Assembly (NCBI GenBank): GCA_033439295.1
Contig: JAVTLE010000013.1
Span: forward strand, 2,108,001-2,172,000
Length of the DNA stretch: 64,000 bases
Direction of reading: 5' to 3'
From: Deuterostichococcus epilithicus
Lineage: Eukaryota; Chlorophyta; Trebouxiophyceae; Prasiolales; Stichococcaceae
Shown: in pieces, positions 13,001 through 25,374 of the stretch
Layout: each line of letters begins with the position of its first letter
How positions within the stretch are numbered: the first letter of the stretch is position 1
The notes under the pieces: model-generated
Told to the model about the DNA's origin: nothing
Database searches by the model: none
Seen by the model: the letters and a program-made list of their open reading frames with translations, nothing else
Position numbers and translations under genes: made by a program

Positions 13001-14640
13001 CACCCCGTACCTGGCGGACAGCAATGCATTGTCAGGTTCCAAGTGTAACAATATCAGCTAAGAGCAGTCGTTGTTGTGCGTTTTGCAGAGCGGAATGCCA
13101 GACGTGGCGCCGCTGTGCTGCAGAGCGGGGTGCAGCGCATATCCTGCACGCACCACTGCGTCTTGGCAAAGCCGTCGGAGGCGAACAGGAAGAAGCTGTT
13201 CTGCTGCGACAGAAGCGCCAGGTCCGGGTGGCTGATCTCCAGCGGGCACTTCTTCCACCACCTGCGCTCGCACAAGCTCTCAGCCAGCATTGGAATCTAC
13301 AATGGTGGGCTTCTGTTCAGAACCACACACTTGCAGGCTCGCGCATGCACGCTGCACTGGTGCAGTGTGGCACTTTTGTCTTGACGTATGTGCTTTGCGA
13401 GTCAGGCGGATCCATGACATCTGGCACCAGGTCCTTTAACAGCAGGACATCCAGGAACTACGCTGCAAGGGTAAACTCACTTGCTCTTGCCGCGCAGGCC
13501 CTCGGTGCAAATGTCGATGTGGCAGCCCGCCAGCGGCACAGTCACCATGGGCACGAAATTGTTGTTGCTTGTCGCCGGCCTCTGGGCCAGAAATAGCTCG
13601 CCGCCCTTGGCGAGCGCAAACCACTTTGTGGCAACCGCCTTCTCGCCCTCCGTCTCTGGCGGCCAATTTGCTAGTGCCTGCAGAGGTAGGGTGCCAAGCG
13701 CTAACGCATACGGACAGCCACTCCTTCTTTCGACCGTACAGGCTGCGGTCGGCTTGATCCCCATGTCGATCCTCTGCAACTTTGGGCAGCAGCAAAGCAG
13801 CCCTCAATTGAGCTCCCGGTTGCGCATACACTGATCTCGAGTCATGCTTGTTATGCAGGCAGCACTTGCTGCTGCAATCACGAAACCTCACCTCGGTGCG
13901 GTCGTACTTGGCAGTGGGCATGGTGTACACCCAGTCGCTGAACTCGCCGCGGCGGCTGAGTGCCGGCGGCGGACCGTCCCGCCCGCCAGCCATGGGAATC
14001 ATGTCCTCCACCAGCTGTGCATAGGTTGTGCGCTCCTGCGGCTGCCGGTCTGCCCCCGCGGCGGCTTTGCCCGCCGGAGCCGCCGGCTCAGCGGCGGCGG
14101 CGGTCGCCTTTGCGGCGCCCGGCACCGGCTCCGACAGCGTGAACCATGCCGCCACCTGTGGCCAGAACAGCTGCCGCGTCATGCTAGGGGCCGTGCGGCT
14201 CCACGGCACTCGCTCGTAATTGATGCTGGCAAATTTTCTCAGTACATCGCCTGCTGCCATCCCTCTTCTCTCTCGGCAAGGCAGGAGGAAGTCACCACAG
14301 TTGCTCCCGCTGCTGCGACTGCCAGGACGACGCCCAGTAGCAGGTACAGCAGAGCGCCCAGCACGCCAAAGGGCGCCAGCAGCGCCGGCACACATCGCAG
14401 GATGTACAGCAGCGCGGCACACCTGCAGCGCAATAAGATCGGTAATGCACATAGGAATGATATCGGAAGTTGACCGTCAGGCTTCACAAACGGCAAGCAG
14501 AGTGTAGTGCCGACTTCCGCTCGACTGGGGGGCTCTGACCCGACGAGTCTCAGGGTCCACTGCTCCACGACCGCCAGCGCTGACCGCGCTCCTGCGCATG
14601 ACGACGCAAGAGCATCAGGGCGAATGAACTCAGTGCGCAA
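7029..14640 (-). CDS. NVJ2/TEX2-type SMP-domain lipid-transfer protein (PH-like plus SMP, multi-exon)
   Basis: SMP proteins form lipid-binding tunnels at ER contact sites. Reading the minus strand, an N-terminal exon (about 14,640-14,240) holds a strongly hydrophobic membrane segment (ALLAPFGVLGALLYLLLGVV). Exons between about 14,230 and 12,800 resemble a PH-like region (PLAGCHIDIC, WFALAKGGELFLAQR). A disordered Ser/Pro-rich exon covers about 12,290-11,700. The SMP domain follows in pieces: AASYIQRKLDQLRYPAYIG (near 11,360), IPLRLKVRISSIDGTML (near 9,690) and WIENKLKRSI (near 9,240). The C-terminal exons (about 8,170-7,029) are Ser/Pro/Gln-rich and include a nine-residue polyQ run; the stop is at 7029-7031. 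The order membrane-PH-SMP matches yeast Nvj2 and animal TEX2. The start at 14,640 is the first ATG of the membrane exon and is not certain. Confidence 0.75.
7263..7289. repeat. (CTG)9 microsatellite encoding polyQ on the minus strand
   Basis: Nine CTG units on the plus strand read as CAG, giving nine glutamines in the C-terminal exon of the SMP-domain protein. The correct frame is shown by the continuing helix-like text RWFATKSMTDRLEGFV just downstream. The run is likely length-polymorphic. Confidence 0.8.
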
Positions 14641-15027
14641 CCTCCGCAGCGCAGCTTTTCACCAGGGCACATGGAAAGTATGACGCACCGCGAGCATCTG
14701 CTGCAGCCATCATGACTATACGCTACATGAAAGGCCTACAGCCCATGCCGGCCGTGCGAGGCGAGGTCTCACGGCTTGCACAGCTGTTCAATGGATGACA
14801 TATATTTCGACAACTGCATATCATCGACGCGATCCGCGCGAGAATCCTCCTGATGATCCTGTCAATCCAGCTGCATTCCGCTCAAACGCGGCCGGCCGGA
14901 CTCCTCAGGGATTTCGACAAAAGTCAACTCGAGTATCTTTGACACCCAGTTAGAAGGGTCGTGTGCCCGCGACCAGCATTGGCTCTGATCGCTTGTATGT
15001 TCGTCAAGAAGTATCAACAGCGAGGTG
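14641..15027. promoter_or_regulatory. Divergent (head-to-head) promoter region
   Basis: About 390 bp separate the putative starts of the NVJ2/TEX2-type gene (-) and the SAC9-type gene (+). The stretch is AT-richer than the genes and contains a TATA-like string near 14,802 (catatattt). I cannot assign any factor-binding site. Both genes must be transcribed outward from here if their predicted 5' ends are right. Confidence 0.35.
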
Positions 15028-18000
15028 ATGTCCTTCCTCGCTTTGCCGCGGCCCTTTCAACTTTCGGGCGAGGTCGACATCCTTGTCTCCCCCCTGCCTG
15101 GGTTCCAGCGACGAAGCTGGACATCTGGCTGGAGCCTGTCCCGTCCCGAGTTTCCCATTGTCAGCAGTGAATGGCATTCACAAATCGTCACAATGGTCGC
15201 TGAAGCGTCGGGCCTGCTGGATCAATCTCGGCGGGATGTACGGGGCACATCAATCGCTCTGGTCCACCGGAGGGGCCCGGCTTCCGAGTCGCACCACATC
15301 ACAGTGTCGCTGGGAACAAGGTTTTGTTTGCATCGGATTGCGCTCATGTCGTTCTGGACGCACACACGCTCTTTTGTCATGCGTAAATGTGTGTTGCAAG
15401 CTTGACGAATTTTGTCAACCTGATGCGCGCAGGAAGGACACCCAGATCATCCATCTGCAGGGCTTTGATGGTCGGCCATACCACTCGGCGACAGCAGGCG
15501 AAGACTTGTTCGACACGGAGGTGAGCACTGCCGCACCGGTGTGGCGCAAGGCCGTGCGTCTGTTGCACTGCCCGCTGTGCGCCGATGGTCACGCACTGTT
15601 CTGTGCAGGCCCAAGCCATGGAGTCACTGCAAGGAGACGGCGAGCTCAACGTGAGCAGCCTCTGACCTCAGACGGATGCTCTCTGGTCATCCTCCAATGG
15701 TGCAATGGTGGCAATGCTCCAACTATTGCAACAGCTTGGCTGTCTGCACCCGTCAGCTGCATGCCACATGGGTTGAGCCCCCATTCCACACACTTGTGCT
15801 GCAGGTCACGCGCGGCGTAGCTCTCCTGGGCTACGCGCCGATCGGCAACCGCGGCCTGGTGCTGCTGGCTACACGGTCAAAGACGGTAGTCACGCTGCCG
15901 GGCGGCCATGAGGTCAAGCTCGTGACCGGCAGCAAGTGGATGACCGTCCCGCTCGAGGTCAGTAGCCTCGTGCGCCCCTGGTGCACAATGCGGGAAGATC
16001 GGTGGCGCTGAAGCTGGAAGACCCGACAGGCTGACACACTTCTAAGCGGGTCGCACAGCAACACCTCAACAACACCCAACCCGCTCAGAGATGCCCTGCA
16101 TATCATCCGCGGCAGGGCGACGATGCGCGGGGCGCGTCGCTGACGCGCGCGGAGCAGGAGCGACTGGCGCTGCTGGTGGAGTACACATTGGACAACGCGC
16201 ACTTCTACTGCGAGACGGCGGACATAACGCGGCCCTTCCCTAGCGCCTCCCCGGTTTCGGCTCCCAGCTGGGAGTTCGTTTGGAATAACTGGCTGGGCGC
16301 CGCACTGCGGGCGGAGGGTCTCGGCGGCATGTGCCCGCCGCTGCTGCAGGTGCAACGATTGAATGCCTTCTGTGACTGCTTCCAGCTGCAGCGGCATCTT
16401 ATAGAGTGCTTTCCGGTTGACGGGCAATCCTGGTAATCGCAGATTGTGGTGTCTGTGGGAGCCATGCGCATTGCATCTGCAGGAGTCGTTCGGATGGCAC
16501 GGAATAGTGGAGAATGCTATCTTCTGCTGAATGCCCGGGGCTCATTGCAAGCTTTAGTGACGGCACACATATCACTGCCCACATGCTCACGCCAGCCGCC
16601 ATGACGCCAATGTGAAACATTCCATGCTGCAGGGCATGGCGGCCAGCAGGGAGTTCACGGACCGTGGCGGCCAGCGCTTCAGCCTGGCGCTCATCTCGCG
16701 GCGCAGCTGCCTGCATCCAGGCATGCGGTACATTGCGCGCGGCCTCAATGCGCTGGCCTCCCCCGGCAACGAGTCGGAGTGCGAGCAGCTCGTGTGGACT
16801 TTGCGCGCAGGTGTGCTGCCATGCCTTGGCGGCTGCCTTGCCCTGCCTCGCATGTGCTGCGCAAGACCCTGCCTCGGCAATCCGATGCACTTGCTTGCCA
16901 CATCGCAACGCAACCTCCTCTCAGCACTCCTCGTTGCGCTGACGGCAGGAGGCAACGAGCACCACCGTGCCTTTTTTGTTTTGGCGCCAAGTGCAGACAT
17001 TGCCTGCAACCTGTCCTCCAGGCCGTGTGGGATGCATCCTGAGCATCAACACCTGGCAATGCAGCGGAGGCCAGTGTCACCTGTGGCATTGCTGAGACGC
17101 CGTGGTGGATCGCAGCAGGCGCAGGCGACCAGGTGCAGTGGTGCAACTTCACCTGGCGGCGGGGCACGGTGCCCATCTGGTGGGGCGTGGAGATGAAGAG
17201 CGGCGGTTTTGGCGATGTCGATGTCCTGATCGCCGCTGACAACCCATACAGGGGAACGAAACGGTGCCATCTCACGCCTCCCTATCTGCCACAGAGTGGC
17301 ATCACAAGTCTATCCTGCGCCTGTGACGAGCAGCACATGCGTCTGTGCATCCTCACTTGTGCTTTGTGGGCACCTCAATCGTGTCGCAACCCGCCACACA
17401 CATGTGGTGGTCCACAGGTACTTCCGGCGCCTGCAGAAGCGGTATGCGCCTCACACCACAGCTGGTGGCTCGCCAGCCGCAGGCGAGCAGCGGCAGCAAT
17501 CACGCGAGGAAAGCAGCCGGCAGTACCCAGTCACCTGCATCAATCTGCTGCGGTGCAACATGCAGAAGCGCAACGAGCTCACCCTGTCGGAGCATTTTGC
17601 AGAGGTGCGCCAAACAGCAGACTGCCAATTCTGCACCCTGCTGTGCTGCGCTGCTGCTGGCGCGTCATTGCATTCCTCACCGTCATCGTCCTCTTGACAT
17701 AGACTCGCTGTACGATGAGGCTCCCACCGCCGACCTGCCATTCCATTGTCCCTTCATTGCGCACCGTGTCTGGATCGGCAGCCGAGAGTCTACTGACTGA
17801 AGGCCCTCCCCAATGCATTTTCGCGCAGAGCGTGCGGCTGCTGCGCAAGGCGGACGACAGGCTGCCTGTGCAGGTCCGCAACTTCGACTGGCACGCCTCG
17901 CTGAAGGACTTCCGGGAGGCCGGCACCGTGGAAGCGTTGTGGCAGAGCCTGCAGCCCTTCGTGCCCGGCTGCGGCATGGCGGCCGGCTCCATCAGCCCCG

Positions 18001-18654
18001 AGGCCGGCAGGGAGGCGGATCACCGCCAGGGTGAGCGCTCTTGTCACATTGTTCTACTTTGATGGTTTCGTGTATTGAGGAGCCACAAACATCTGTCGTC
18101 CAGTGGCCACCTTCTGGGGGATCAGTCCAGGTTGCTCGACAGTCGCATTGTCACCTTGGTGCAAGGGCTTCCTGCTGCTGGCCCGATGCTGACAGCCAAG
18201 CGCAACTGGTCTCCCCACCTCGAGCTGGCATGGGTAGCGCAGGCCAGCCCTCCAGCGGCGGCACGGCAGAGCCCTCAGGGCAGGAAAATGCGGCCATTGT
18301 GAGCGGCTCGCGGGTGCACTGGCGGCAGCGTCAGCAAGGCATGCTGCGCTTCAACTGCGCCGACTCGCTGGACCGCACCAATGCCGCCTCCTACTTTGTC
18401 GCTGTCCAGGTTTGGTGCACAGAACCTGGCTAGTCGCCCATTGCCGATCCTCGACCTGACCAAACAACTCCTCTCGGTCTGGCTGTGCCGCCAGTGTAGA
18501 CGCCCTGAGCATGGCACCTTTGTGGCTGTGTGCTCTTGCCGAGCCCCGGCTGATTCAGATTTATCGTCACATCATGCTGGCAAACTGATTTTCCGACACC
18601 GCAGGCCCTCGTGGAGCAGTGTCGGCAGCTGGGCATACAGGTGGAGGGCGGCAG

Positions 18655-18705
<51 letters not shown>

Positions 18706-20835
18706 TGCCCGCGATGACAGCGACCTGCGGCCGGCGGCCAGCAGCGCGCCGCTGGCGCTGCCAAAGGCGCGTACGGCGTCTGAAGCATGATCCTGCAGAC
18801 TGGCCGTAGGAGAGAGGAAGCTATAACATGAACCGAGCACGCTTGCAGTCACCAGCGTTCTTGGGACACAGCATTCCTTTGTGAAGATGTTGCTGGTGCG
18901 AGCAGGGGTGGGAGCAGCGGCGGGACCCCAACACCGACAGCTTCTTCTACATCAACCACAACTTGCGGCAGACCTTCTGGGAGGTGCGCCAGCTGCAGCC
19001 CCAGCCCTGACTCTCAGCAGAGCTCTGGCGTGCTCATAAAACCCTGTGACTCTGGGTCAGAGCAGGTCAGGCGGGTGATGGCGGGCGGGGGTGACAGCAG
19101 GCCTGCCCGCCAACGCGGTGGCTCCCAGTATCGTCAGAGCTGCAGCACATCTGCGCGCTGAGAGGCTCTACTGCTGCAGGTGTCCTGCTACTCCAAGGCA
19201 TCAGTTGCATTGCCACTCGCGGTCTAACGCCAAATGCTGCGCCTTTGCGCTGCACTCCTTGGTGGCCGGATCCTGTGTGCCTTTGCTATTCAATGCACAA
19301 TGCTGGCCATCACGCTGCAATGCAGCAATGGCCGCGCCCCGTGTGCCCTCGCAGGAGGATCTGCCGGCAGAGCTGCGGGAGCAGGTGCTCGTTGCGCGCT
19401 CCACGGCGGCGGCAGCAGCGGCGGCGGCAGGCGGAGCATCGCCCACGCGCAGCGCGCCGCGCTCCCCAGGCCGGTCGCACATGCACCCGTCAGCCAGCGC
19501 GCCCGACCTGCCCAGGTGACTCCTCATATTTTGATGGAACGCCAAACGCTCTGCCGTTCGTTGCAGCGGCTGTTCAGCTCACCTGGCTGCTCCTAGTGAG
19601 TGTTGGAACTCTGGCAGGCAACATCATTCTCGACTGTGCTTGCATCTCAAGTGCAACATGTTAGCAGGTCCCCCTCGAACCTTTCGCTCGCATCTGCGCA
19701 GTGCCGGGGATCAGCAGCAGCACCACGCCGGCAGCAGGCCCGTGGGCTACGGGCTCTTCGGCTGCACGGTCGAACAAGTGCGGCAGCGGCTGCAGCCTGA
19801 CGTCATCGCCGAGCACGCCGGCTTCTTCAAGGTCTGCTACTCCAGTTTCCTCCCGGCACTTCTGCCTGCCAACTCAGAGAAGGGGATGCAGCCATTGGAG
19901 ACACATGACACCAACGGAAACTTTTGCGGTATGCTCAGGTCGACAACAGATCATCAACAACATGCTGTGTTGCACGGCAGGTCAATGGCGACATGAACGC
20001 GTACCTGTACACCTCCTCGCGCGCCATGCACTCGGAGATACTGAACCTGCTGCTGCCGCCGGTGCGTCCTGCGTCCAGCTGAGATTTGCAGCCGCTGCTC
20101 CAGCCGCATGGTGCAGCAGAGACGAAAGCCCCTTGGTCCTGGGCAAGCATCACCGCCTCGTGTTGCCTAGACCTGCATGTTCGTGGGCTGATGACAGCTT
20201 CACCTCAATGATGACCTCAGCTCATGTGATCCCTCGTCACAGGTGGAAGGCCTCGCCAGCAATGCCATGGGCGGCCTGAGCAAGCTGCAGAACCTGAGCA
20301 TCACGCTGCAGCGGCGTTGGTCCAACGTGCTGTCGGACGCACAGCGACAACACATCGTGGAGCTGTTCCTGGGCCTGCGCCTGCCAACCTACCTGCCGTC
20401 GGCGGAGCCACTGTACCGGGCCACCCCGGCGCTGGAGGTGAGGAACTCTGCCATACTGATTGACCCTCAATTGATGGTGCTGCTGGCCAATGCGAATCAC
20501 ATGCACCACTGCCAGACGTGGTGAGTCGGTGTTGCAGGTGGCTGTCTGTGGGTGATTTGATTGTGCATGTCGAGGTGTTGCGCCTGCAGGCTGAGAGCGA
20601 CGAGGAGGGCCAGCAGCAGCAGCTTGTGCCGGCCACTGGCGGCGCCGGCACGAGCGCGACTGTCGACAAGCGGGCGCCGCTTGCCGCCGAGCCAGGAGCG
20701 GCAGAAGCCATCCCGGCGGAGCTGGTCAACATGCAAACGACGGCGCAGCCTGAGCGGCTGCGCAATGGCGCGCAGCCTGCGGCAGAACAGCACAGCACCA
20801 CGGAGCAGTCGCTGCCAGGGGAGCAGGTGTTGTGA
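15028..20835 (+). CDS. SAC9: SAC9-type phosphoinositide phosphatase with WW domain (multi-exon, short C-terminus)
   Basis: SAC-domain enzymes remove phosphates from phosphoinositides; plant SAC9 acts on PI(4,5)P2 at the plasma membrane. Exon text matches SAC9 in order: KDTQIIHLQGFDGRPYHSA (15,433), the CETADITRPFPS block (16,208), SRRSCLHPGMRYIARGLN (16,700), RRGTVPIWWGVEMKSG (17,155), VRNFDWHASL (17,875) and the catalytic C-x5-R motif in FNCADSLDRTNAASYF (about 18,352-18,400). A WW domain is read at about 18,900-18,985 (WEQRRDPNTDSFFYINHN, then the second W in TFWE). Between catalytic motif and WW lies a polyQ insert. Later exons include YLYTSSRAMHSEILN and LSITLQRRWSNVL. The protein stops at 20,833-20,835, so the long C-terminal half of land-plant SAC9 is absent. 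The 5' end is uncertain: ATG 15,028 is a guess and the first secure exon begins at 15,433. Confidence 0.8.
18655..18705 (+). repeat. CAG microsatellite encoding polyQ in the SAC9-type gene
   Basis: About sixteen near-perfect CAG units (one CAA interruption) lie in an exon between the SAC catalytic motif and the WW domain. The frame that gives glutamine continues from VEQCRQLGIQVEGG and on to HARDDSDLRP, so it is the coding frame. Confidence 0.8.
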
Positions 20836-21475
20836 TGCGTAGTGCTTGCGTTCTGCTGTGTGGGCTGCCGTGGATTTGACCAACCATGCGGTTCAGCACC
20901 TACCAACATGGTGTCTGCAATTGTGCACAAACAATCAAAGTTAATCACGTTTTCCAAAGCCACTGGAAGCTGTAGGATGTGCGTCACACTCGAGTGCGCG
21001 TGACCCAAATGGTTTTCCGGCCTTACCCATGTATCCTGTTGTGCCCAGGACGGTTCGAGCTCAGAAGGCGGTGGCAATGCTAAGGGGTTGCTGGTGTGTG
21101 TTGCCACCGAGGACTCGGACCTTCTGGGCCTCCAGTCAATGGCAACTGCGGCGGGGCAGGGAAAGGCCGAGGGACTGGAGCACCCGCTGTCCCTCATCTA
21201 GGCTGAGTTGCACTACAGTGTGCAGCATCTGGGACAGGCCGCATTTGTTCTTGGCGGCAGTGCACTAAGCACGCCAGCCTGTGAAATTTAGCTTGAGCGT
21301 GTCAAGCGGAGATGGTCGACAATTGCATGGTGCACGCCGCAAACTAAACTATGTATATCCACCTTTCCTCCAGCTGCACTCTTGCACATCAACAGGCGCA
21401 TCAGGCAAATCGTCAAAGCAGCCAGCTCTATCTGTAAAAGATTGTCGAGGCGGCGGGGATGCGGGATCCGATGTA
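20836..21475. other. 3' flank of the SAC9-type gene, no gene seen
   Basis: About 640 bp between the SAC9-type stop and the first LINE tail hold no convincing coding frame. The SAC9 3'UTR must lie here. The LINE island begins at about 21,476, where a hexamer tail on the minus strand starts. Confidence 0.5.
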
Positions 21476-22318
21476 CTTGACTTGGACTCGGACTTGGTTA
21501 CATACTGTGCAGTCAAGTGGCTAACTATAGCACAGGCCCGAAGGCGGTCGGAATGCGCAACAGCAAGCGACAAGCTGAGGAACCAACCGGGATAGGCGTC
21601 GCGCAGACCAAAACGACATTGGCAACCATGTCAAGTCATAGAGTCATGTGCCACAGCACCCGCGAGTAAACCCAGTAGACCCCGCGCAGACATACAGGAC
21701 CAGTTGCGCACAAGGCACCAAGCTCTCTGGCTCGCTAAGACCGGAAACGCCGTGAGGTGCCCTGCATGCTGGTGGAAGCAGGCCAAACACAAAAGCCAAG
21801 GAATGAAAAAAACCTGCTAGGCCTGACCTCCCGCTACCAAGGCTGCGGGATGTCTGACTGCGCAACATGCCTAAAGTGCCCCCGGCACCCGAGCTAGCCG
21901 CTCCCATCGCAGGTTTCCGCGAGCGCTATGGCACACCACTCCGAAACCCAAACACAGAAAATGAAATCGCCATCTACCCCCATGCCGACCCTAAAAGTCC
22001 CGAGAGCAAGGTGCCCTCTGCCTCGAAAGCATGATGATGGTAGGCCTCATTGAGAGCTCGAGCCCAACCCCTCTAGCTCCGCGCAGCGATCGGCGCAATG
22101 CCGCAGAAACACCCCCAAGCTGGCAGGGTCCTGTTGCATGAACGCCTCGACCGTGGCGTCGCCCCGGCTGAACAACTCCACGTGCTGGAGGCGCTGGTCT
22201 AGCAGAGCAGAACACCCCCAGAGCATGTGCTCTGCGTCATCAACCTCGCCGCTGTCGCAGCGCTGACAGCTGCGCTGCTCGCGCGGCAGACCGGCCCACC
22301 GCCCTGTCTCCACCCGCA
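21476..22318 (-). mobile_element. LINE copy 1: 3'UTR plus C-terminal ORF fragment, 5'-truncated
   Basis: Reading the minus strand from right to left, the fragment contains the end of the LINE ORF (zinc-knuckle text CQRCDSGEVDDAEHMLWGC and the terminal GLGSSSQ at about 22,047), then a ~560-bp 3'UTR, and finally the family's hexamer tail (AAGTCC units, slightly mutated here) at 21,476-21,500. The 5' part is missing at 22,318, where an opposite-strand copy begins. Confidence 0.75.
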
Positions 22319-22647
22319 GCCTTGGCAGCGGGAGGTCAGGCCTAGCAGGTGTTTTTCAGTCCTTGGCTTTTGTGTTTGGCCTGTTTCCACCAGCATGCAG
22401 GGCGCCTCACGGCGTTTCCGGTCCCAGCGAGCCAGAGAGCTCGACGCCTTGTGCGCAACTGGTCCTGTATGTCTGCGCGGGGTTTACTGGGTTACCCGCG
22501 GGTGCTGTGGCACATGACTCTATGACTCGACGCCATTTCCGTTTGTTCCCTCAGCTTGTCGCTTGCTGTTGCGCATTCCGACCGCCTTCGGGCCTGTGCT
22601 ATAGTCAGCCACTTGACTGCACAGTATGTAACCAAGACCAAGACTGT
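22319..22647 (+). mobile_element. LINE copy 2: short 5'-truncated 3'UTR with degenerate tail
   Basis: Only the 3'UTR of the same LINE family is present, on the plus strand, ending in a mutated tail (aaccaagaccaag). It is flanked by two nearly identical ~170-bp stretches (22,148-22,318 and 22,648-22,818) that encode the zinc-knuckle region on the minus strand. Confidence 0.7.
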
Positions 22648-25374
22648 GGCGTCGCCCCGGCTGAACAGCTCCACGTGCTGGAGGCGCTGGTCTAGCAGAG
22701 CAGAACACCCCCAGAGCATGTGCTCTGCGTCATCAACCTCGCCGCTGTCGCAGCGCTGACAGCTGCGCTGCTCGCGCGGCAGACCGGCCCACCGCCCTGT
22801 CTCCACCCGCAGCCAATGGGAGCCGGTGCGAAACTGCGCCAGCCGAACACGGCCGGTCCTGGAGGCCACCGCCTGCAGATACATAGCTGGTTCGTAGGCA
22901 CCAAAAGCCAAAGGGCCCCGAATCTGCAGCCACTCGCGCACCTTGCGGGCGTCGCTACCATTCACCGACTCAAAGTGTCGGCGCTGCAGCACTGCTGTGG
23001 CTGCGTCAGGGTCGATGTGCTGCGGCACACCGTCAACAATGGGGGACATGAAGTCCAGGAACGAGGCCACCTGGGCTGCCCAGCAGGCCGAGTGGATGCC
23101 GCCGCCGCGGCCGGCCATGCTGACGTTCTCGAGGAAGGCCTGCTTGGTCAGCCGCGTGTCGGGCATGTCCACCAGCCGGTTCCAGAAGCGGCAGATCAGC
23201 GTCACTGTTGTGTGCGTCGCCTCAAAGCGGCCCGCCTCGCCGAGTAGCGCCGCCTTGGGCGTGCCTGCACGCACGCCAAGAAGAGCCCGCAAAAAGCTCC
23301 TCTGCACTTTCTCACAAGCCTCCATGCCGCTGGCCTTGCCACACAGCGCCCCAGGCCCCCAAGTTTCCACACCGTACAGCATCACCGGGCGCACAAGTGC
23401 GTCAAAAAGATGCATGAGCAGTGCAGGATCATGCAGCCCGAGATCACGACAGCGATTATGCAGTGCGAGCGCGGCGCGTCGGGCGGACGCCGCCCGGTCC
23501 GCTGCGCTCGAAGCAAGTGGCTTCGTGCTGTGCAGGTCAACCCCCAGGTACCTGAACGTGTCAAGCACCTCGATGGGGGCGGATATGTAGGTGAGCTGTG
23601 GCGCCGCCACCGCGCCGCGTGCAGTGGTGTAAACCACCACCTTCGTCTTCTTAACGTTGACGGTGAGCCGCCAGCGTTTGCTGTATGCCTGCAAGAGGTC
23701 CAGCTGCGCCTGCAGGCCGGCGACGGTGGTGGACACCAGTGCCAGGTCGTCCGCGTAGAAGAGCGCCGGCGTCTGCACGCCGGACAGTGTGGGAAGAGCG
23801 AAGCCGGCGGAGCCGGCTTCGAGCTCAGCCTGGAAGTCATCAATGAAGATGCCAAACAGGGTTGGAGACAGTGGGCAGCCCTGTTTCACACCTAGCAGGG
23901 AATCGAACGTGGCAGACATGCCGTCAGCAAACTGCACCCCCATGGGCACCTCCGCATACAAAGCCTGCACCGCCCGCAAGAAGTCCCCATGCACCCCGAT
24001 GCGTTGCAGTTTGTGCCACAGCAGGTCACGTGGAATGGTGTCATATGCTTTTTTGAAGTCAACGTAACATACATACTTGGACTTGGACTTGGTTACATAC
24101 TGTGCAGTCAAGTGGCTGTCTATAGCACAGGCCCGAAGGCGGTCGGAATGCGCAACAGCAAGCGACATGCTGAGGGAACAAACGGAAAGGGCGTCGAGCA
24201 GACCAAAACGACATCGGCAACCATGTCCAGTCATAGACTCATGTGCCACAGCACCCGCGGGTAAACCCAGTAAACCCCGTGCAAACATACAGGGCCAGTT
24301 GCGCGCAAAGCGCCGAGCTCTCTGGCTCGCTTGGACTGGAAACGCCGTGAGGCGCCCTGCATGCTGGTGGAAGCAGACCAAACACAACAGCCAAGGACTG
24401 AAAAACACCTGCTAAGCCTAACCTCCCCCTGCCAAGGCTACGGGATGTCTGACTGCGCAACATGCCTAAAGTGCCCCCGGCATCTGAGCTAGCCGCTCCC
24501 ATTGCAGGATTCCGCGAGCGCTATGGCACACCACTCCGAAACCCAAACACAGAGAATGAACTCTCCATCTACCCCCATGCCGGCCCCAATACAGCGGCTT
24601 TTTGTCTGCACGGGCTCGCTCAATGAGCGTGCGGAGCACAAACACCTGGTCAGTGGTGCGGTGGTCCCTCCGGAAGCCAGCCTGTCCGCGGGCACGCAGC
24701 CCGTGGCGCTCGGTCCACTCCATGAGCCTCTCGTTGAGCATCGCAGCGTACAGCTTTGCTAAAAGAGAGCCCACCGCGATGCCGCGGTAGTTGCCAGGGT
24801 CAGTGATGTCGCCACCCTTGTGGATGGGGGTGATGCCGCAAAGCGCCCAAGCGCGCGGCAGCGCCCCCACCCTCTGGCAAGCATTGAAGACGGCAGCAAG
24901 ACACGGCGCGAGCTCAGCAGCAGCAACAGAGAGAGCATCAAGCTCAAGCACACCCACAATTGACTTGCCACCATGCAGGGACTCAATGCCCTTGATGACA
25001 GAGGCACCTGTGAACTGCACATTCAACTCGGAACCATCTGCGGCTGGTGGCGCGGCGCCGGCGTCGGCTGTCGGGTCCTCTTGCACATCATAAGGGATGA
25101 AGGGCTGCTGCCCCAGCAGATCACGAAAGTCGTCAGCCATGGCATCATCAGGCACAGCGCAGACACGCTTCTTGGCAACTTTGAATTTGCCCCAGAAGCG
25201 CGCCGGGTTGGCCTGGGCCAGGGTAAGGAGGGCGATGGCCTGGCTGCGCGTCCAGCGGCTCAGCTTGCGCCGCAGCGCGCGCTGGTACTCAGCGCGCGTC
25301 GCGCGAGCCGCGTGCGAACGCGGATCGCTGCGCATGGCCTGCCGCGCTGCGCGCCGGCCGTCGGCCAGCTCCGG
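22648..25374 (-). pseudogene. LINE reverse transcriptase region, split by a nested insertion
   Basis: On the minus strand the ORF runs from ELADGRRAARQAM (25,374) through the RT core to the start of the zinc-knuckle region. RT motifs are plain: DFKKAYDTIP (motif A), GVKQGCPLSPTLFGIF (motif B) and FYADDLALV (catalytic YADD, motif C). A CCHC-type knuckle (C-x2-C-x9-H-x4-C) follows. The sequence is interrupted at 24,076-24,592 by another LINE 3'UTR copy, exactly between KKPLY and VCYVDF; removing that insertion restores frame. The endonuclease region is absent. The encoded enzyme would copy its own RNA at a nicked target (target-primed reverse transcription). The clade cannot be fixed by eye. 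Confidence 0.8.
24076..24592 (-). mobile_element. Nested LINE 3'UTR insertion inside the RT ORF
   Basis: A 517-bp 5'-truncated 3'UTR copy with two to three hexamer tail units is inserted in the RT coding sequence. A 4-bp target-site duplication (ATAC) can be read at both edges by comparison with the uninterrupted RT copy at 26,185-26,210. Confidence 0.8.

Noticed and set aside
24240-24502. Short frames containing CRAPHGVS and GLLPPACRAP repeated many times across 21-38 kb
   Set aside because: They are open frames within the LINE 3'UTR, present in every copy and broken in many; the UTR position after the ORF stop argues against coding.
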